A stretch of 64,000 bases of DNA. It comes from Candidatus Bipolaricaulis sibiricus. GTDB lineage: Bacteria; Bipolaricaulota; Bipolaricaulia; Bipolaricaulales; Bipolaricaulaceae. Where the stretch lies: assembly GCA_004102645.1 (NCBI GenBank), contig CP034928.1:186001-250000 (forward strand), in the 5' to 3' direction. Positions 39,925 through 47,816 of the stretch are shown one piece after another (the stretch's first letter is position 1; each line of letters begins with the position of its first letter). The notes under the pieces were generated by a model. The model was not told where the DNA came from. It saw nothing but the letters and a program-made list of their open reading frames with translations, and did no database searches. A program made the translations under genes and the position numbers.

Positions 39925-40344
39925 TCATCCCGGCGGAACCGGGGGCGCTCCCTCCCCGCCCGGAGGGCCCCCCTCGTCCACGGTGAGCCCCACGATCGCC
40001 AGGTCGCGGCCGGCGACGACCTCGGTCCGGCCGCCGCACCGCGGGCAGGCAAGTACGGGCACGGTGAAGTGCCACCCCTCATCGCTCACGTACCGAGCGG
40101 GCCCTTCGTAGCCACACGCTGGGCAGCGGATCTGGACGGGAACCTTCTCGATCCGGAGCTCCGAACCCGCGACGGGTGTGCCCTCGGTGAGGATGCGCCA
40201 CGCCTCGGCCAGCGCCTCCTCGGACAGGATGAGGAGCTCGCCCTTGCGGATGTGGACAGCCTTCACCCGCCCCTGTACCGGGTGCCGGCCGAGGTGCTCG
40301 GTCAGGCCTTCGAGGAGCGCGTGGGCGAGCGAGTATTCATGCAT
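39925..40344 (-). CDS. hypA: Hydrogenase nickel incorporation protein HypA
   Basis: 139 residues. It starts MHEYSLAHALLEG, where His2 is the Ni ligand. The zinc site is RCPACGYEG ... ACPRCGGRTEV, and GRDLAIVGLTVDE is conserved. It delivers Ni2+ with HypB to the hydrogenase large subunit precursor. The last about 17 residues (GGPPGGEGAPPVPPG) are a Gly/Pro tail not usual for HypA. It is downstream of hypB with a 237-nt repeat-bearing gap. Confidence 0.94.
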   Translation of the reverse strand: MHEYSLAHALLEGLTEHLGRHPVQGRVKAVHIRKGELLILSEEALAEAWRILTEGTPVAGSELRIEKVPVQIRCPACGYEGPARYVSDEGWHFTVPVLACPRCGGRTEVVAGRDLAIVGLTVDEGGPPGGEGAPPVPPG

Positions 40345-40370
40345 GGGTCCTCTCTACGTCGTCAAGGCCC

Positions 40371-40400
40371 TCACCGCCGGGATCGCGGAGCGCGCCGAGG
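40371..40400 (+). repeat. CACCGCCGAG-family micro-repeat in the hypA-hypB gap
   Basis: TCACCGCCGGGATCGCGGAG followed by CGCGCCGAGG, a diverged family copy. The gap 40345-40581 otherwise contains no gene that I can support. Confidence 0.45.
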
Positions 40401-40581
40401 ACGCCTGCTCCTGGACTGAAGCCTGAGGGCAACGATGCCCTCTGAGGAACCGACGCACGGCGAATCCGGCAGCTGCAGGTCCCTGGTCTCAACGCACGAG
40501 CCTCCTGATTCCTGGTCCCCGCATCAACGGGCGGAGGGTCTTCTGTGCGACCTCGGCTTCCTCGCGGTGGGGTTTCGTGGT

Positions 40582-41226
40582 TCACAGGCCGAGGGCGGTG
40601 AGGAGCTCGTCCACCCCGCGGCCGCTCCTGGCATCGGTGAGGGCAATCGCTCCGTGGGGATTGAGCCGGCGGTAGTCGTCCACGAGGACCATCGGGTCCA
40701 CTCCCACGAAGCTCGCCAGGTCCACCTTGTTCACGGCGAGGACGTCGGTCTGGGCGAACATCTTTGGATGTTTGCGGACCATGTCGTCGCCTTCGGTCAC
40801 GGAGATCACGACGAGGTCACCCTCGGTCCCGAGCGGGAAGTCGGCCGGACAGACAAGGTTCCCCACGTTCTCGATGAACAGGACATCCACGTCGCCGAGC
40901 GGGAAGCTCTCCAGGGCGTGCCCCACACGGTGGGCGTCGAGGTGGCAGTCGTCCCCGGTGTTGAGGTTCGCGGCGACGAGCCCGGCGGCGACGAACTTCT
41001 GGTAGTCGTCGTCGCCCGCCACGTCACCGGCGATCGCTCCGACCCGCAGGCCCTTCTCCTTCAGCCGCTCGGCGAGGCGGAGGATGAGAAGAGTCTTGCC
41101 TGACCCGATTGCTCCCATTACGTTGAAGGCTCGCACCCCATGCTCCTTGAACAGGGCGAAGTTGCGGGAGGCGAGTTCGATCTGCCGCTTGAACACGTCT
41201 TCGGTTCCCACGCGGATGTCGTGCAT
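40582..41226 (-). CDS. hypB: Hydrogenase nickel incorporation GTPase HypB
   Basis: 214 residues from the ATG at 41226. It has G1 GAIGSGKT, the metal-site Cys and His in TGDDCHLDAHRV, IENVGNLVCPADFPLG and G4 NKVD. The N-terminal CxxCGC and His-rich nickel-storage segments of the E. coli type are absent, so this is the short form. TATCAT (41240-41235) lies 8 nt before the start with no Shine-Dalgarno sequence. Divergent from the mbh operon. Confidence 0.95.
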   Translation of the reverse strand: MHDIRVGTEDVFKRQIELASRNFALFKEHGVRAFNVMGAIGSGKTLLILRLAERLKEKGLRVGAIAGDVAGDDDYQKFVAAGLVAANLNTGDDCHLDAHRVGHALESFPLGDVDVLFIENVGNLVCPADFPLGTEGDLVVISVTEGDDMVRKHPKMFAQTDVLAVNKVDLASFVGVDPMVLVDDYRRLNPHGAIALTDARSGRGVDELLTALGL

Positions 41227-41270
41227 GGCAGGCAATGATACCTCCGACCGGCCTCCTCCCCCGGGGCGGA

Positions 41271-41299
41271 TTGCGCGGTCCGCGTCCCGTGGCTATAGT
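41271..41299 (+). promoter_or_regulatory. Promoter of the mbh operon
   Basis: TTGCGC (41271-41276), exactly 17 nt, TATAGT (41294-41299), then 9 nt to the ATG at 41309. The start of transcription would fall 0-3 nt from the first codon, so a leaderless message is likely; ATG 41318 is the other option. Confidence 0.5.
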
Positions 41300-41308
41300 C
41301 CGACCCGT

Positions 41309-41824
41309 ATGCGCCGGATGGCGGAGTGGGCGACGACGGCGGGTCTGGTGTTCCTGGTCTACCTCGTCTTCTCCGCCTTCAGCGGAAGATGGGGCCTGTG
41401 GGCCTCGGAGGAGCTTCTCGCTGGCGCGATCATCGCGGTTCTCGTGGGGCTCGCCACCGGCTCCCTCGTGTGGGCGCGGGGAGGCTGGCGGCTTCTCCAG
41501 CCGCATCGCTGGCTGCTGTTCCTGCTCTACCTCGTCGGCCCGTTCTTCTACGCGATGGCCAAGGCGAACCTCGACGTGGCGTGGCGGGTGATCACCGGCC
41601 GGATCAACCCGGGGATCGTCCGGTTCAACCCCGGCCTCCAGACCGACTTCGGCCGGACGTTCCTCGCCAACTCGATCACCCTCACCCCAGGCACCCTGAC
41701 GATGGACGTGGACGACGCCACGGGGGACTTCTTCGTCCACTGGATCAGCGTGACCGATGCCTCCCCGACGGCGGACGCCGTGTGCGGGCCGTTCCCGAAG
41801 TGGGCGCGGAGGGTGGCCGAGTGA
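41309..41824 (+). CDS. mbhA: Mbh subunit A (MrpE-like antiporter subunit)
   Basis: 171 residues. Two to three N-terminal membrane helices (GLVFLVYLVFSAF, LLAGAIIAVLVGLATGSLVW, WLLFLLYLVGPFFYAMAKANLDVAWRVI), then the soluble MrpE/MnhE domain (NPGIVRFNPGLQTDFGRTFLANSITLTPGTLTMDV). First gene of the 14-gene operon; the following genes reproduce the archaeal mbhA-N order. It belongs to the Na+/H+ antiporter module of the complex. Confidence 0.92.
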   Translation: MRRMAEWATTAGLVFLVYLVFSAFSGRWGLWASEELLAGAIIAVLVGLATGSLVWARGGWRLLQPHRWLLFLLYLVGPFFYAMAKANLDVAWRVITGRINPGIVRFNPGLQTDFGRTFLANSITLTPGTLTMDVDDATGDFFVHWISVTDASPTADAVCGPFPKWARRVAE

Positions 41825-42087
41825 TCGTCGCCCTGCCGTTTGCCGCTGCTGGCCTGGCCATGCTGGGGTTCATCCTCGTGTGCATGGTCCGGCTGTCGGT
41901 TGGCCCCACCGCCGCCGATCGGGCGGTGGCACTGGACACGATCAACACCCTCGTCGTGGCGACGATGGTCCTCCTCGGCGCGGCGTTCGACCTCGTCGTG
42001 CTCCTGGACGTGGCGCTCGTGTACGCGCTTCTGTCCTACGTGGGGACGCTGTACATCGCCCGGTACCTGGAACGGGGGCTGTCGTGA
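41821..42087 (+). CDS. mbhB: Mbh subunit B (MrpF-like)
   Basis: 88 residues from the GTG at 41821, overlapping the previous stop (GTGA). Three membrane helices, with the MrpF hallmark RLSVGPTAADRAVALDTINTL. Part of the cation antiporter arm. The long alternative frame over this region is spurious. Confidence 0.92.
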   Translation: MIVALPFAAAGLAMLGFILVCMVRLSVGPTAADRAVALDTINTLVVATMVLLGAAFDLVVLLDVALVYALLSYVGTLYIARYLERGLS

Positions 42088-42461
42088 CCGGGCTCATCTA
42101 CGCGTTCCTTGCGATCGGGGCCGCGTTCAACGCGCTCGGGGCGGTGGCGCTGATTCGGTTTCCCGACGTCTACACCCGCATCCACGGCGCGACGAAGTGC
42201 ACAACGTTCGGGTCGATCTTCTCGATCCTCGCCGTCGCCGTGTACGGGATCGCCCATGGCGGCGGGGCAGGCGGGACGATGGCCGTACGGGCGTTCCTCG
42301 CGCTCGTGTTCCTGCTCCTCACGAACCCCACGGGATCTCACGCCCTGGCGCGCGCCGCCCATCGGTCAGGGATCAAGCCGTTCCGCGCCGTCGTGGACCG
42401 CCTCGAAGAAGCGGGTCACCCGTCACCCGTCACCCGCCACGGGCCCGAGGAGACGCGATGA
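42084..42461 (+). CDS. mbhC: Mbh subunit C (MrpG-like) with repeat-derived tail
   Basis: 125 residues from the GTG at 42084. Three membrane helices with the MrpG signature [25 protein letters not shown]. The protein continues normally to about AHRSGIKPF, then ends in [16 protein letters not shown]. That tail is encoded by a TCACCCG micro-repeat (42413-42440), an apparent in-frame extension that still preserves coupling to mbhD. Confidence 0.92.
   Translation: MTGLIYAFLAIGAAFNALGAVALIRFPDVYTRIHGATKCTTFGSIFSILAVAVYGIAHGGGAGGTMAVRAFLALVFLLLTNPTGSHALARAAHRSGIKPFRAVVDRLEEAGHPSPVTRHGPEETR
42413..42440. repeat. TCACCCG-type tandem micro-repeat inside the 3' end of mbhC
   Basis: GGGTCACCCGTCACCCGTCA followed by CCCGCCAC: three to four copies of GTCACCC. 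Same family as 27270-27297 and 47769-47803. Confidence 0.75.
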
Positions 42462-42709
42462 CGATTCTCGCCATCCTGCAGATCGTGATCCTCATCCTGA
42501 TCGTCGCCGGGTCAGTCCTCGCCGTGTGGCTGAAGGACCTCCTGGCAAGCGTGATCGCCCTCGCTGGGTCGAGCCTGCTTCTTGCGCTCCAGTTCTATCT
42601 ACTCCAGGCTCCCGACGTGGCGATTGCCGAGGCGGGGGTCGGGGCCGCGCTGACCACGGCGATCTTCGTCCTCGCGATCCGGAAGACCCAGCGCAAGGAG
42701 GAGGAATGA
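42458..42709 (+). CDS. mbhD: Mbh subunit D (DUF4040, MrpA C-terminal-like)
   Basis: 83 residues; three membrane helices and the segment [44 protein letters not shown], the DUF4040/MbhD pattern corresponding to a C-terminal piece of MrpA. ATGA overlaps on both sides. Confidence 0.92.
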   Translation: MTILAILQIVILILIVAGSVLAVWLKDLLASVIALAGSSLLLALQFYLLQAPDVAIAEAGVGAALTTAIFVLAIRKTQRKEEE

Positions 42710-42972
42710 GGCGCTGGGTCGTGGTCGCGGCGTTCCTGATCGTCGCCGGGTGTCTCCTGCTCGGCGGGGCCCGGATGCGCCCGTTCGGCGCGCCGCGCTA
42801 CGACCTCATGGACCGCTACTTCAACGCCTTCTCCCAGTACGAGGCGGCGACGAACAATGTCGTGACCGCGATCGTGTTCGACTACCGCGGCTACGACACC
42901 CTCGGCGAGGCGACGGTCCTGTTCACGGCTGTGGTGGGGGTAGCCCTCATCCTGCGGAGGCTGAAGCGATGA
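42706..42972 (+). CDS. mbhE: Mbh subunit E
   Basis: 88 residues. One N-terminal helix ([18 protein letters not shown]), a periplasmic stretch ([50 protein letters not shown]) and a second helix. The [19 protein letters not shown] motif marks MbhE/MrpA C-terminal segments. Short and coupled to both neighbours. Confidence 0.92.
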   Translation: MRRWVVVAAFLIVAGCLLLGGARMRPFGAPRYDLMDRYFNAFSQYEAATNNVVTAIVFDYRGYDTLGEATVLFTAVVGVALILRRLKR

Positions 42973-43418
42973 GCGTCGTGGTGAAGACGATCGCCCGGAT
43001 CCTCCTCCCCGTGATTCTCGTGTTCGGGGGGTACGTCATCCTCCACGGGCACCTCACCCCGGGCGGTGGGTTCCAGGGCGGGGCAGTCGCTGCGTCGGCG
43101 GTGGCGCTCCTCCTCGTTGCGTTCGGGGCCAGTTCGGTGAAGAAGCTCAAGACACCGTTCTCGATCCTCGAGGACCTGGGCGGGGTCGCGTTCGTGCTCC
43201 TGGGGTTCCTCGGGATCGGGACCACGTTCTTCTTCAACCTCCTCGCTGGCTCGGGCGGGCTGTTCGGCGCAGCCGCGCCGATTGGACCCAACCCCGGGGT
43301 CCTCAACACCGGCGGCACAGTGCCGCTCATGAACTGGGCGGTGGGGTTCAAGGTGCTCGGCGGACTGGGCGCAGTGATGGTCCTGTTCGGCCTGTTCGGG
43401 GGCGACGATGATCGGTAA
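42969..43418 (+). CDS. mbhF: Mbh subunit F (MrpB-like)
   Basis: 149 residues, four membrane helices. The MrpB/MnhB signature is [32 protein letters not shown] Gly-rich loop ([23 protein letters not shown]) precedes the last helix. Antiporter module. Confidence 0.93.
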   Translation: MSVVVKTIARILLPVILVFGGYVILHGHLTPGGGFQGGAVAASAVALLLVAFGASSVKKLKTPFSILEDLGGVAFVLLGFLGIGTTFFFNLLAGSGGLFGAAAPIGPNPGVLNTGGTVPLMNWAVGFKVLGGLGAVMVLFGLFGGDDDR

Positions 43419-43755
43419 CGTCCCGTTCGTCGTGTGCATGGTGCTCGTCCTCCTCGGGCTGTGGGCCCTCCTGTTCCGGAGGAACCTTGTCAAGGTCGTG
43501 ATCGGGATCAAGATCATCGAGAACGGGGTCAACCTGTACCTCGTCGCCACGGGCTACGTGCACAAGGGCGTCGTTCCGATCTATACCTACGCTCCCCAGG
43601 ACGCGGCGATGGTTCTCCCCACGCCGCAGGCCCTCACCCTGACGAGCATCGTGATCGGCCTGGCCACCACGGCGCTCATGCTCGCGTTCGCGGTCGTCAT
43701 CCACCGCCACAAGAAGACCTTGGACGGCCGCAAGGTCACGGAGCTCTCGGGATGA
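43408..43755 (+). CDS. mbhG: Mbh subunit G (MrpC/NuoK-like)
   Basis: 115 residues, three helices. NLVKVVIGIKIIENGVNLYLVATGY and DAAMVLPTPQALTLTSIVIGLATTALMLAFAV are typical of MrpC/NuoK, including the helix Glu of ENG used in proton/Na+ handling. Overlaps mbhF by 11 nt. Confidence 0.93.
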   Translation: MIGNVPFVVCMVLVLLGLWALLFRRNLVKVVIGIKIIENGVNLYLVATGYVHKGVVPIYTYAPQDAAMVLPTPQALTLTSIVIGLATTALMLAFAVVIHRHKKTLDGRKVTELSG

Positions 43756-45290
43756 ACCTCACCGCACACGCCCCGATCCTGGCGATCGCCGTGCCCCTCT
43801 TGGGCGCGTTCGCCCTTCCGTTGTGGGCGAAGCTCCACCGGTCCCTGCGCGACGGGTGGCTCGTCCTCGTCGCGGGCGCCACCGCCGCCCTCACGGCCCT
43901 CGTCGCGGTCCAGGTGTACACGGTCGGGATCCAGGTCTACACCCTGGGTGCGGCTTGGCCGCGAGACACCCTGACCCCCGGCGGGTTCCCGATCCGGATC
44001 ATCCTCACGGTGGACGCCCTCAGCGCGTTCATGGGGCTCATCACCGCCCTCGTCGCCGTGGTCGGGTTCGCCTACGCCTGGCGGTACCTGAAGGAAGACG
44101 AGGGGAAGACCCTCGCCCTCACCCTCGGCACGCTCCTGTGGGCGGGGATGCTCGGGATGGCGTTCACGGGGGACCTGTTCAACCTGTTCGTGTTCTTCGA
44201 GGTCACGTCGATCGCCGCGTGCGGGCTGGTGGGCTACCGCACGTGGGCGTCGCGTGGCCCGGAGGCAGCGTTCAAGACGATGGTCATGTACACCGTGGGT
44301 GGGCTGTTCGTCCTGCTGGCGATCGCCCTTCTCTACGGCGAGTACGGGGCCCTCAACCTCGCCTACCTCGCCCGGCAGCTGAGCGGGTCGCTCATCGACC
44401 GGATCGCGCTGGCCCTTCTGTTGGGCGGGCTGCTCATGAAGGCCGGCGCGGTACCGCTCCACATGTGGGCGCCCGACGCGTACGGCGAGGCCCCGGCCCA
44501 GGCGGTGATCCTCCTCGTCGCCAACACCCAGATCTCCCTCTACGCCCTGTTCCGGGTCCTGTTCACCCTCTACGGCGGGGTTGCTGACCCGAGCGTGGGG
44601 TGGCTGGTCGTGGCCCTCGGCACGCTGACCCTCCTCGTGGCGGCCCTGATGGCGGTGGTCCAGCTCGACCTCGGCCGCCTCGTGGCGTTCGGGGCCGTGT
44701 CCCAGATCGGGTACATGCTCCTCGGGGTCGGGGTTGGGCTGACCGTGATCGCCGCTCGGCCCGCGTACGGGCTCGTCGCGATCCAAGGCGGGATCTTCCA
44801 CATGCTGAACGACGCGGCGGCGATCGGGCTCCTCTTCCTCGCCGTGGGCGCGGTGGAGAAGGCGAGCGGGAGCCGAAACTTGGGAGCTCTGGGCGGGTTG
44901 GGCCACGACCTCCGGTGGACCACCGGGTTCTTCCTCCTCGGCTCGCTCGCCTTGGCCGGGATCCCACCCCTCAACGGGTTCGCCTCGAAGCTCATGATCT
45001 ACCAGTCGAGCTTCCTCCTCTCCCCGATCCTGTCGGCGCTGGCGATCCTGGCGTCGATCCTCCTCCTCGCCGTGTTCGTGAAGGCGTTCCAGGGGGCGTT
45101 CCTCGGGCCGAGGCTCAGAAAGGCCGAGCCGGTTCCCGTCCCGATGCTCGTGGCGATGGGCGTGCTCGCCCTGGGCGTGCTCGCGTTGGGCCTGTTCCCC
45201 GAGCTCGTCGTCCGCCACCTCGTGGCGCCGGCGGCGGACGCCCTGTGGAGGGGCCGCGACCTCTACCTCCAGGCGGTGCTCGGACGATGA
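43752..45290 (+). CDS. mbhH: Mbh subunit H (MrpD/NuoN-like antiporter core)
   Basis: 512 residues from the ATG at 43752, with about 14 membrane helices of the Proton_antipo_M family. The key charged residues are a Glu in FNLFVFFEVTSIAACGLVG, a Lys in GGLLMKAGAVPLHMWAPDAY and a Lys in NGFASKLMIYQSSF. It is the ion-translocating subunit through which ferredoxin oxidation pumps H+ or Na+. Only one such large subunit is present, as in Mbh. Confidence 0.95.
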   Translation: MNLTAHAPILAIAVPLLGAFALPLWAKLHRSLRDGWLVLVAGATAALTALVAVQVYTVGIQVYTLGAAWPRDTLTPGGFPIRIILTVDALSAFMGLITALVAVVGFAYAWRYLKEDEGKTLALTLGTLLWAGMLGMAFTGDLFNLFVFFEVTSIAACGLVGYRTWASRGPEAAFKTMVMYTVGGLFVLLAIALLYGEYGALNLAYLARQLSGSLIDRIALALLLGGLLMKAGAVPLHMWAPDAYGEAPAQAVILLVANTQISLYALFRVLFTLYGGVADPSVGWLVVALGTLTLLVAALMAVVQLDLGRLVAFGAVSQIGYMLLGVGVGLTVIAARPAYGLVAIQGGIFHMLNDAAAIGLLFLAVGAVEKASGSRNLGALGGLGHDLRWTTGFFLLGSLALAGIPPLNGFASKLMIYQSSFLLSPILSALAILASILLLAVFVKAFQGAFLGPRLRKAEPVPVPMLVAMGVLALGVLALGLFPELVVRHLVAPAADALWRGRDLYLQAVLGR

Positions 45291-45613
45291 CCCTCCTCAC
45301 CGGCCACGGCTTCTGGAACCCGCTTCTCTGGCTCGCCGCCGCAGGCGGGGTGACGCTGCTCGCGCTCCTGGTGTGGTCGCGCGGCCGGCGCGACTACACC
45401 CGAGGGACGGACGGGGAGCTCCCATTCCTGTCTGGCGAGAAGGCGGAGGGAGCCCACGTCGGGGGCGGGCACCTCTACTGGGGGTTCGTGGAGGGACTCC
45501 GGTCGTACGTGGAGCGGCTGCGGGCGCTCCACAGCGGGCTCGTCAACGACTACGTGGCGTGGCTGGTGGTCATCCTGGCCGTGGTGTTCCTGATCGTCCT
45601 CGTGGGGGGCTGA
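45287..45613 (+). CDS. mbhI: Mbh subunit I
   Basis: 108 residues with a helix at each end (LLWLAAAGGVTLLALLVWS; DYVAWLVVILAVVFLIVLVGG) and a polar middle (GELPFLSGEKAEGAHVGGGHLYWGFVEGLRSYVERLRALHSGLVNDY). This matches MbhI, which bridges the antiporter and hydrogenase modules (a lateral-helix-like piece). ATGA overlap with mbhH. Confidence 0.88.
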   Translation: MTLLTGHGFWNPLLWLAAAGGVTLLALLVWSRGRRDYTRGTDGELPFLSGEKAEGAHVGGGHLYWGFVEGLRSYVERLRALHSGLVNDYVAWLVVILAVVFLIVLVGG

Positions 45614-45614
45614 G

Positions 45615-46046
45615 ATGGGTCTCGGGTCGTTCAAGCGCGCGCTGTGGGTGTTCCACATTGCCACCGGTTCGTGCAACGGCTGCGACATCGAGATCGTGGC
45701 TGCCCTCACCCCCCGCTACGACGTGGAGCGGTTCGGGATCAAGCTCGTGGGCACCCCGCGCCACGCCGACGTCCTCCTCGTGACGGGGCCCGTGACGCGG
45801 CCGATGGCGGAGCGACTGAAGCGCGTCTACGAGCAGACGCCGGACCCGAAGGCCGTCGTCGTGGTCGGGGGGTGCGGCTCGACCTCGGGCGTGTTCTACG
45901 ACAGCTACAACGTGGTCGGCCCGGTGGACAAGATCGTCCCCGTGACCGCCTACGTCGCCGGCTGCCCGCCCCGGCCGGAGGCAATCATCCACGGCGTGGT
46001 GACCGCGGTGGCGAAGCTCGAGGAGCTCACGGGGGAGAAGCGATGA
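45615..46046 (+). CDS. mbhJ: Mbh subunit J, [NiFe]-hydrogenase small subunit
   Basis: 143 residues. The proximal [4Fe-4S] ligands are in GSCNGCDIE (Cys20, Cys23), VVGGCGSTSG and VAGCPPRPE, the NuoB/small-subunit pattern. It takes electrons from the MbhN clusters and passes them to the NiFe centre. Confidence 0.95.
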   Translation: MGLGSFKRALWVFHIATGSCNGCDIEIVAALTPRYDVERFGIKLVGTPRHADVLLVTGPVTRPMAERLKRVYEQTPDPKAVVVVGGCGSTSGVFYDSYNVVGPVDKIVPVTAYVAGCPPRPEAIIHGVVTAVAKLEELTGEKR

Positions 46047-46561
46047 CCGCCGATCAGGTGACGCGGGCACTCACGGCAGCCGTGCCGGGGCTCCAGCCCG
46101 AGCTCCGGCCGCGGAAGGTCGGGGTCCGGTCCCCGGTCGAGGTCCCCGAGCTGTGGGTCGAGGTGCCCCGGGAGGGGCTCGTCCCCGCGGTGGCGGCCCT
46201 CAAGGCAGAGGGCCCGCTCCACATCTCCGTGATCTCCGGCCGGGACGTGGGCGAGAAGATCGAGCTTCTGTACCACTTCGCGGTCGGGTACGGGACCCCC
46301 GGCGGCGAGGTGACCGTGACCCTTCGGGTGACCGTGTCCAAGGCCGACCCAGTGCTGCCCTCGATCTGCGGGCTCCTCCCCGGCGCGGAGACGACCGAGC
46401 GGGAGAAGATCGAGTTCCTCGGCGTTTCGTTCACCGGGATCCCGTCCACAGCGCACGTGTTCCTGCCCGACGACTTCCCCGGCCACCCGTGGCGGAAGGA
46501 CGACCCGGAAACGGCCAAGCTCGTGAACCGGCTCGTGGAGTGGGAGGGGAAAGATGCCTGA
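46043..46561 (+). CDS. mbhK: Mbh subunit K (NuoC-like 30-kDa subunit)
   Basis: 172 residues, soluble. The NuoC-type signature is present as LLYHFAVGYG ... VTVSKADPVLPSICGLLPGAETTEREKIEFLGVSFTGIP. It also has the conserved end DDFPGHPWRKDD. It associates with the large subunit. Confidence 0.93.
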   Translation: MTADQVTRALTAAVPGLQPELRPRKVGVRSPVEVPELWVEVPREGLVPAVAALKAEGPLHISVISGRDVGEKIELLYHFAVGYGTPGGEVTVTLRVTVSKADPVLPSICGLLPGAETTEREKIEFLGVSFTGIPSTAHVFLPDDFPGHPWRKDDPETAKLVNRLVEWEGKDA

Positions 46562-47816
46562 GACCCAGAACGTGTACGAGATCCCGATCGGCCCGATCCA
46601 CCCTGCCTTGAAGGAGCCGATCCGGTTCACGTTCCAGGTGGAGGGGGAGCGGATCCGCGGCGTGGACGTCCGCGCCGGGTTTGCCCACCGCGGGATCGAG
46701 TTCATGGCGATGAAGCGGAACCTGATCCAGACCCTCTACCTCTCCGAGCGGATCTGCGGCATCTGCTCGATCTCGCACCCGATCGCAATCACCCTCGCTG
46801 TGGAGCGGGCGGCGGGGATCGAGGTCCCGCCTCGCGCCCAGTACCTGCGCGTGATCTTCTCCGAGCTGGAGCGGATCCACTCCCACCTCCTCTGGGCCGG
46901 GGTTGCCGCACACGAGCTGGGGTTCGACACGCTGCTTCACCTCACGTGGAAGGTGCGGGAGCAGGTCCTCGACATCCTGGAGGAGCTCTCGGGAAACCGG
47001 ATCGACTACGCGATCCCGATCTACGGCGGGGTGCGGCGGGACATCGTCCCGGCGCAGGTCCCGAAAGTCGAGGCGATGGTCCGCTACTACCGCGGGCTCT
47101 TGGACGAGCTCCTCGACGCGTTCCTCCGCGACCCGTCCGTCGAGGCTAGGACGCGCGACGTGGGGATCCTCACGGCACAGGAGGCCGACTCCCTGTGCGC
47201 GGTGGGCCCCACTGCCCGCGCGTCGGGCCTCTCGAAGGACGTGCGCCAGGACCGGCCGTACCTCGTGTACGGCGAGCTTGGGGTGAGGGCGATCACGCCG
47301 CGCGACTGGGGCCTCGAGCCACGGGGCGACGTGTACGACAAGGCCGTCGTCCGGCTCCTCGAGATCGGCCAGTCCCTCGACCTCATCGAGAAGTGCCTGT
47401 ACGAGATGCCAGACGGGGAGATCACCTCGTTCCCGAAGATCCCCGCCCTCCTCGCCTACCTCAAGAAGGCCGAGGGCGAGGGGTTGGGCTGGCACGAGGC
47501 GCCGCGGGGCGAGGTCATCCACTACATCCGCCTCGAGGCCGGGGTCGAGGAACCCGTTGTGTGGAAGGTGAAGGCCCCCACGTACTCGAACCTCATGAGC
47601 TGGGTCCCCATGTTCCGCGACCAGGAGGTGGCCGACATCCCGATCATCGCCGCCTCGATCGATCCCTGCATGTGCTGCATGGACCGCGTGCACGTGGTGC
47701 GCGACGGCTCCCCCGGGACGGTGCTCAAGGAGGAGCTCCTCCGCCTGTCCCGCGCCAAGACGGAGCGTGTCACCCGTCACCTGTCCCCCGTCCCCCGTCA
47801 CGGAGGTGCCGCATGA
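46554..47816 (+). CDS. mbhL: Mbh subunit L, [NiFe]-hydrogenase large subunit
   Basis: 420 residues. It has the complete nickel site: L1 RICGICS (Cys68, Cys71) and L2 DPCMCCMDR (Cys372, Cys375). All four terminal/bridging Cys are present, which distinguishes it from complex I NuoD and from sulfane reductase MbsL. It reduces protons to H2 using ferredoxin electrons. The C-terminus, RVTRHLSPVPRHGGAA, is encoded by a TCACCCG micro-repeat and is therefore probably unrelated to the ancestral end. Confidence 0.96.
   Translation: MPETQNVYEIPIGPIHPALKEPIRFTFQVEGERIRGVDVRAGFAHRGIEFMAMKRNLIQTLYLSERICGICSISHPIAITLAVERAAGIEVPPRAQYLRVIFSELERIHSHLLWAGVAAHELGFDTLLHLTWKVREQVLDILEELSGNRIDYAIPIYGGVRRDIVPAQVPKVEAMVRYYRGLLDELLDAFLRDPSVEARTRDVGILTAQEADSLCAVGPTARASGLSKDVRQDRPYLVYGELGVRAITPRDWGLEPRGDVYDKAVVRLLEIGQSLDLIEKCLYEMPDGEITSFPKIPALLAYLKKAEGEGLGWHEAPRGEVIHYIRLEAGVEEPVVWKVKAPTYSNLMSWVPMFRDQEVADIPIIAASIDPCMCCMDRVHVVRDGSPGTVLKEELLRLSRAKTERVTRHLSPVPRHGGAA
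47769..47803. repeat. TCACCCG-type micro-repeat inside the 3' end of mbhL
   Basis: GTCACCCGTCACCTGTCCCC and CGTCCCCCGTCACGG: four to five degenerate copies of GTCACCC, encoding the last residues of MbhL just before the mbhM start. Confidence 0.7.

Noticed and set aside
43587-45218. Long minus-strand open frame opposite mbhH (about 540 codons)
   Set aside because: His/Glu/Arg-rich low-complexity translation mirroring the membrane protein on the plus strand; a GC-rich codon-bias shadow.
41309-45613. Stand-alone Mrp Na+/H+ antiporter operon
   Set aside because: The genes run without a break into hydrogenase subunits J-N, with the split MrpA pieces D, E and I typical of Mbh; no full-length MrpA is present.
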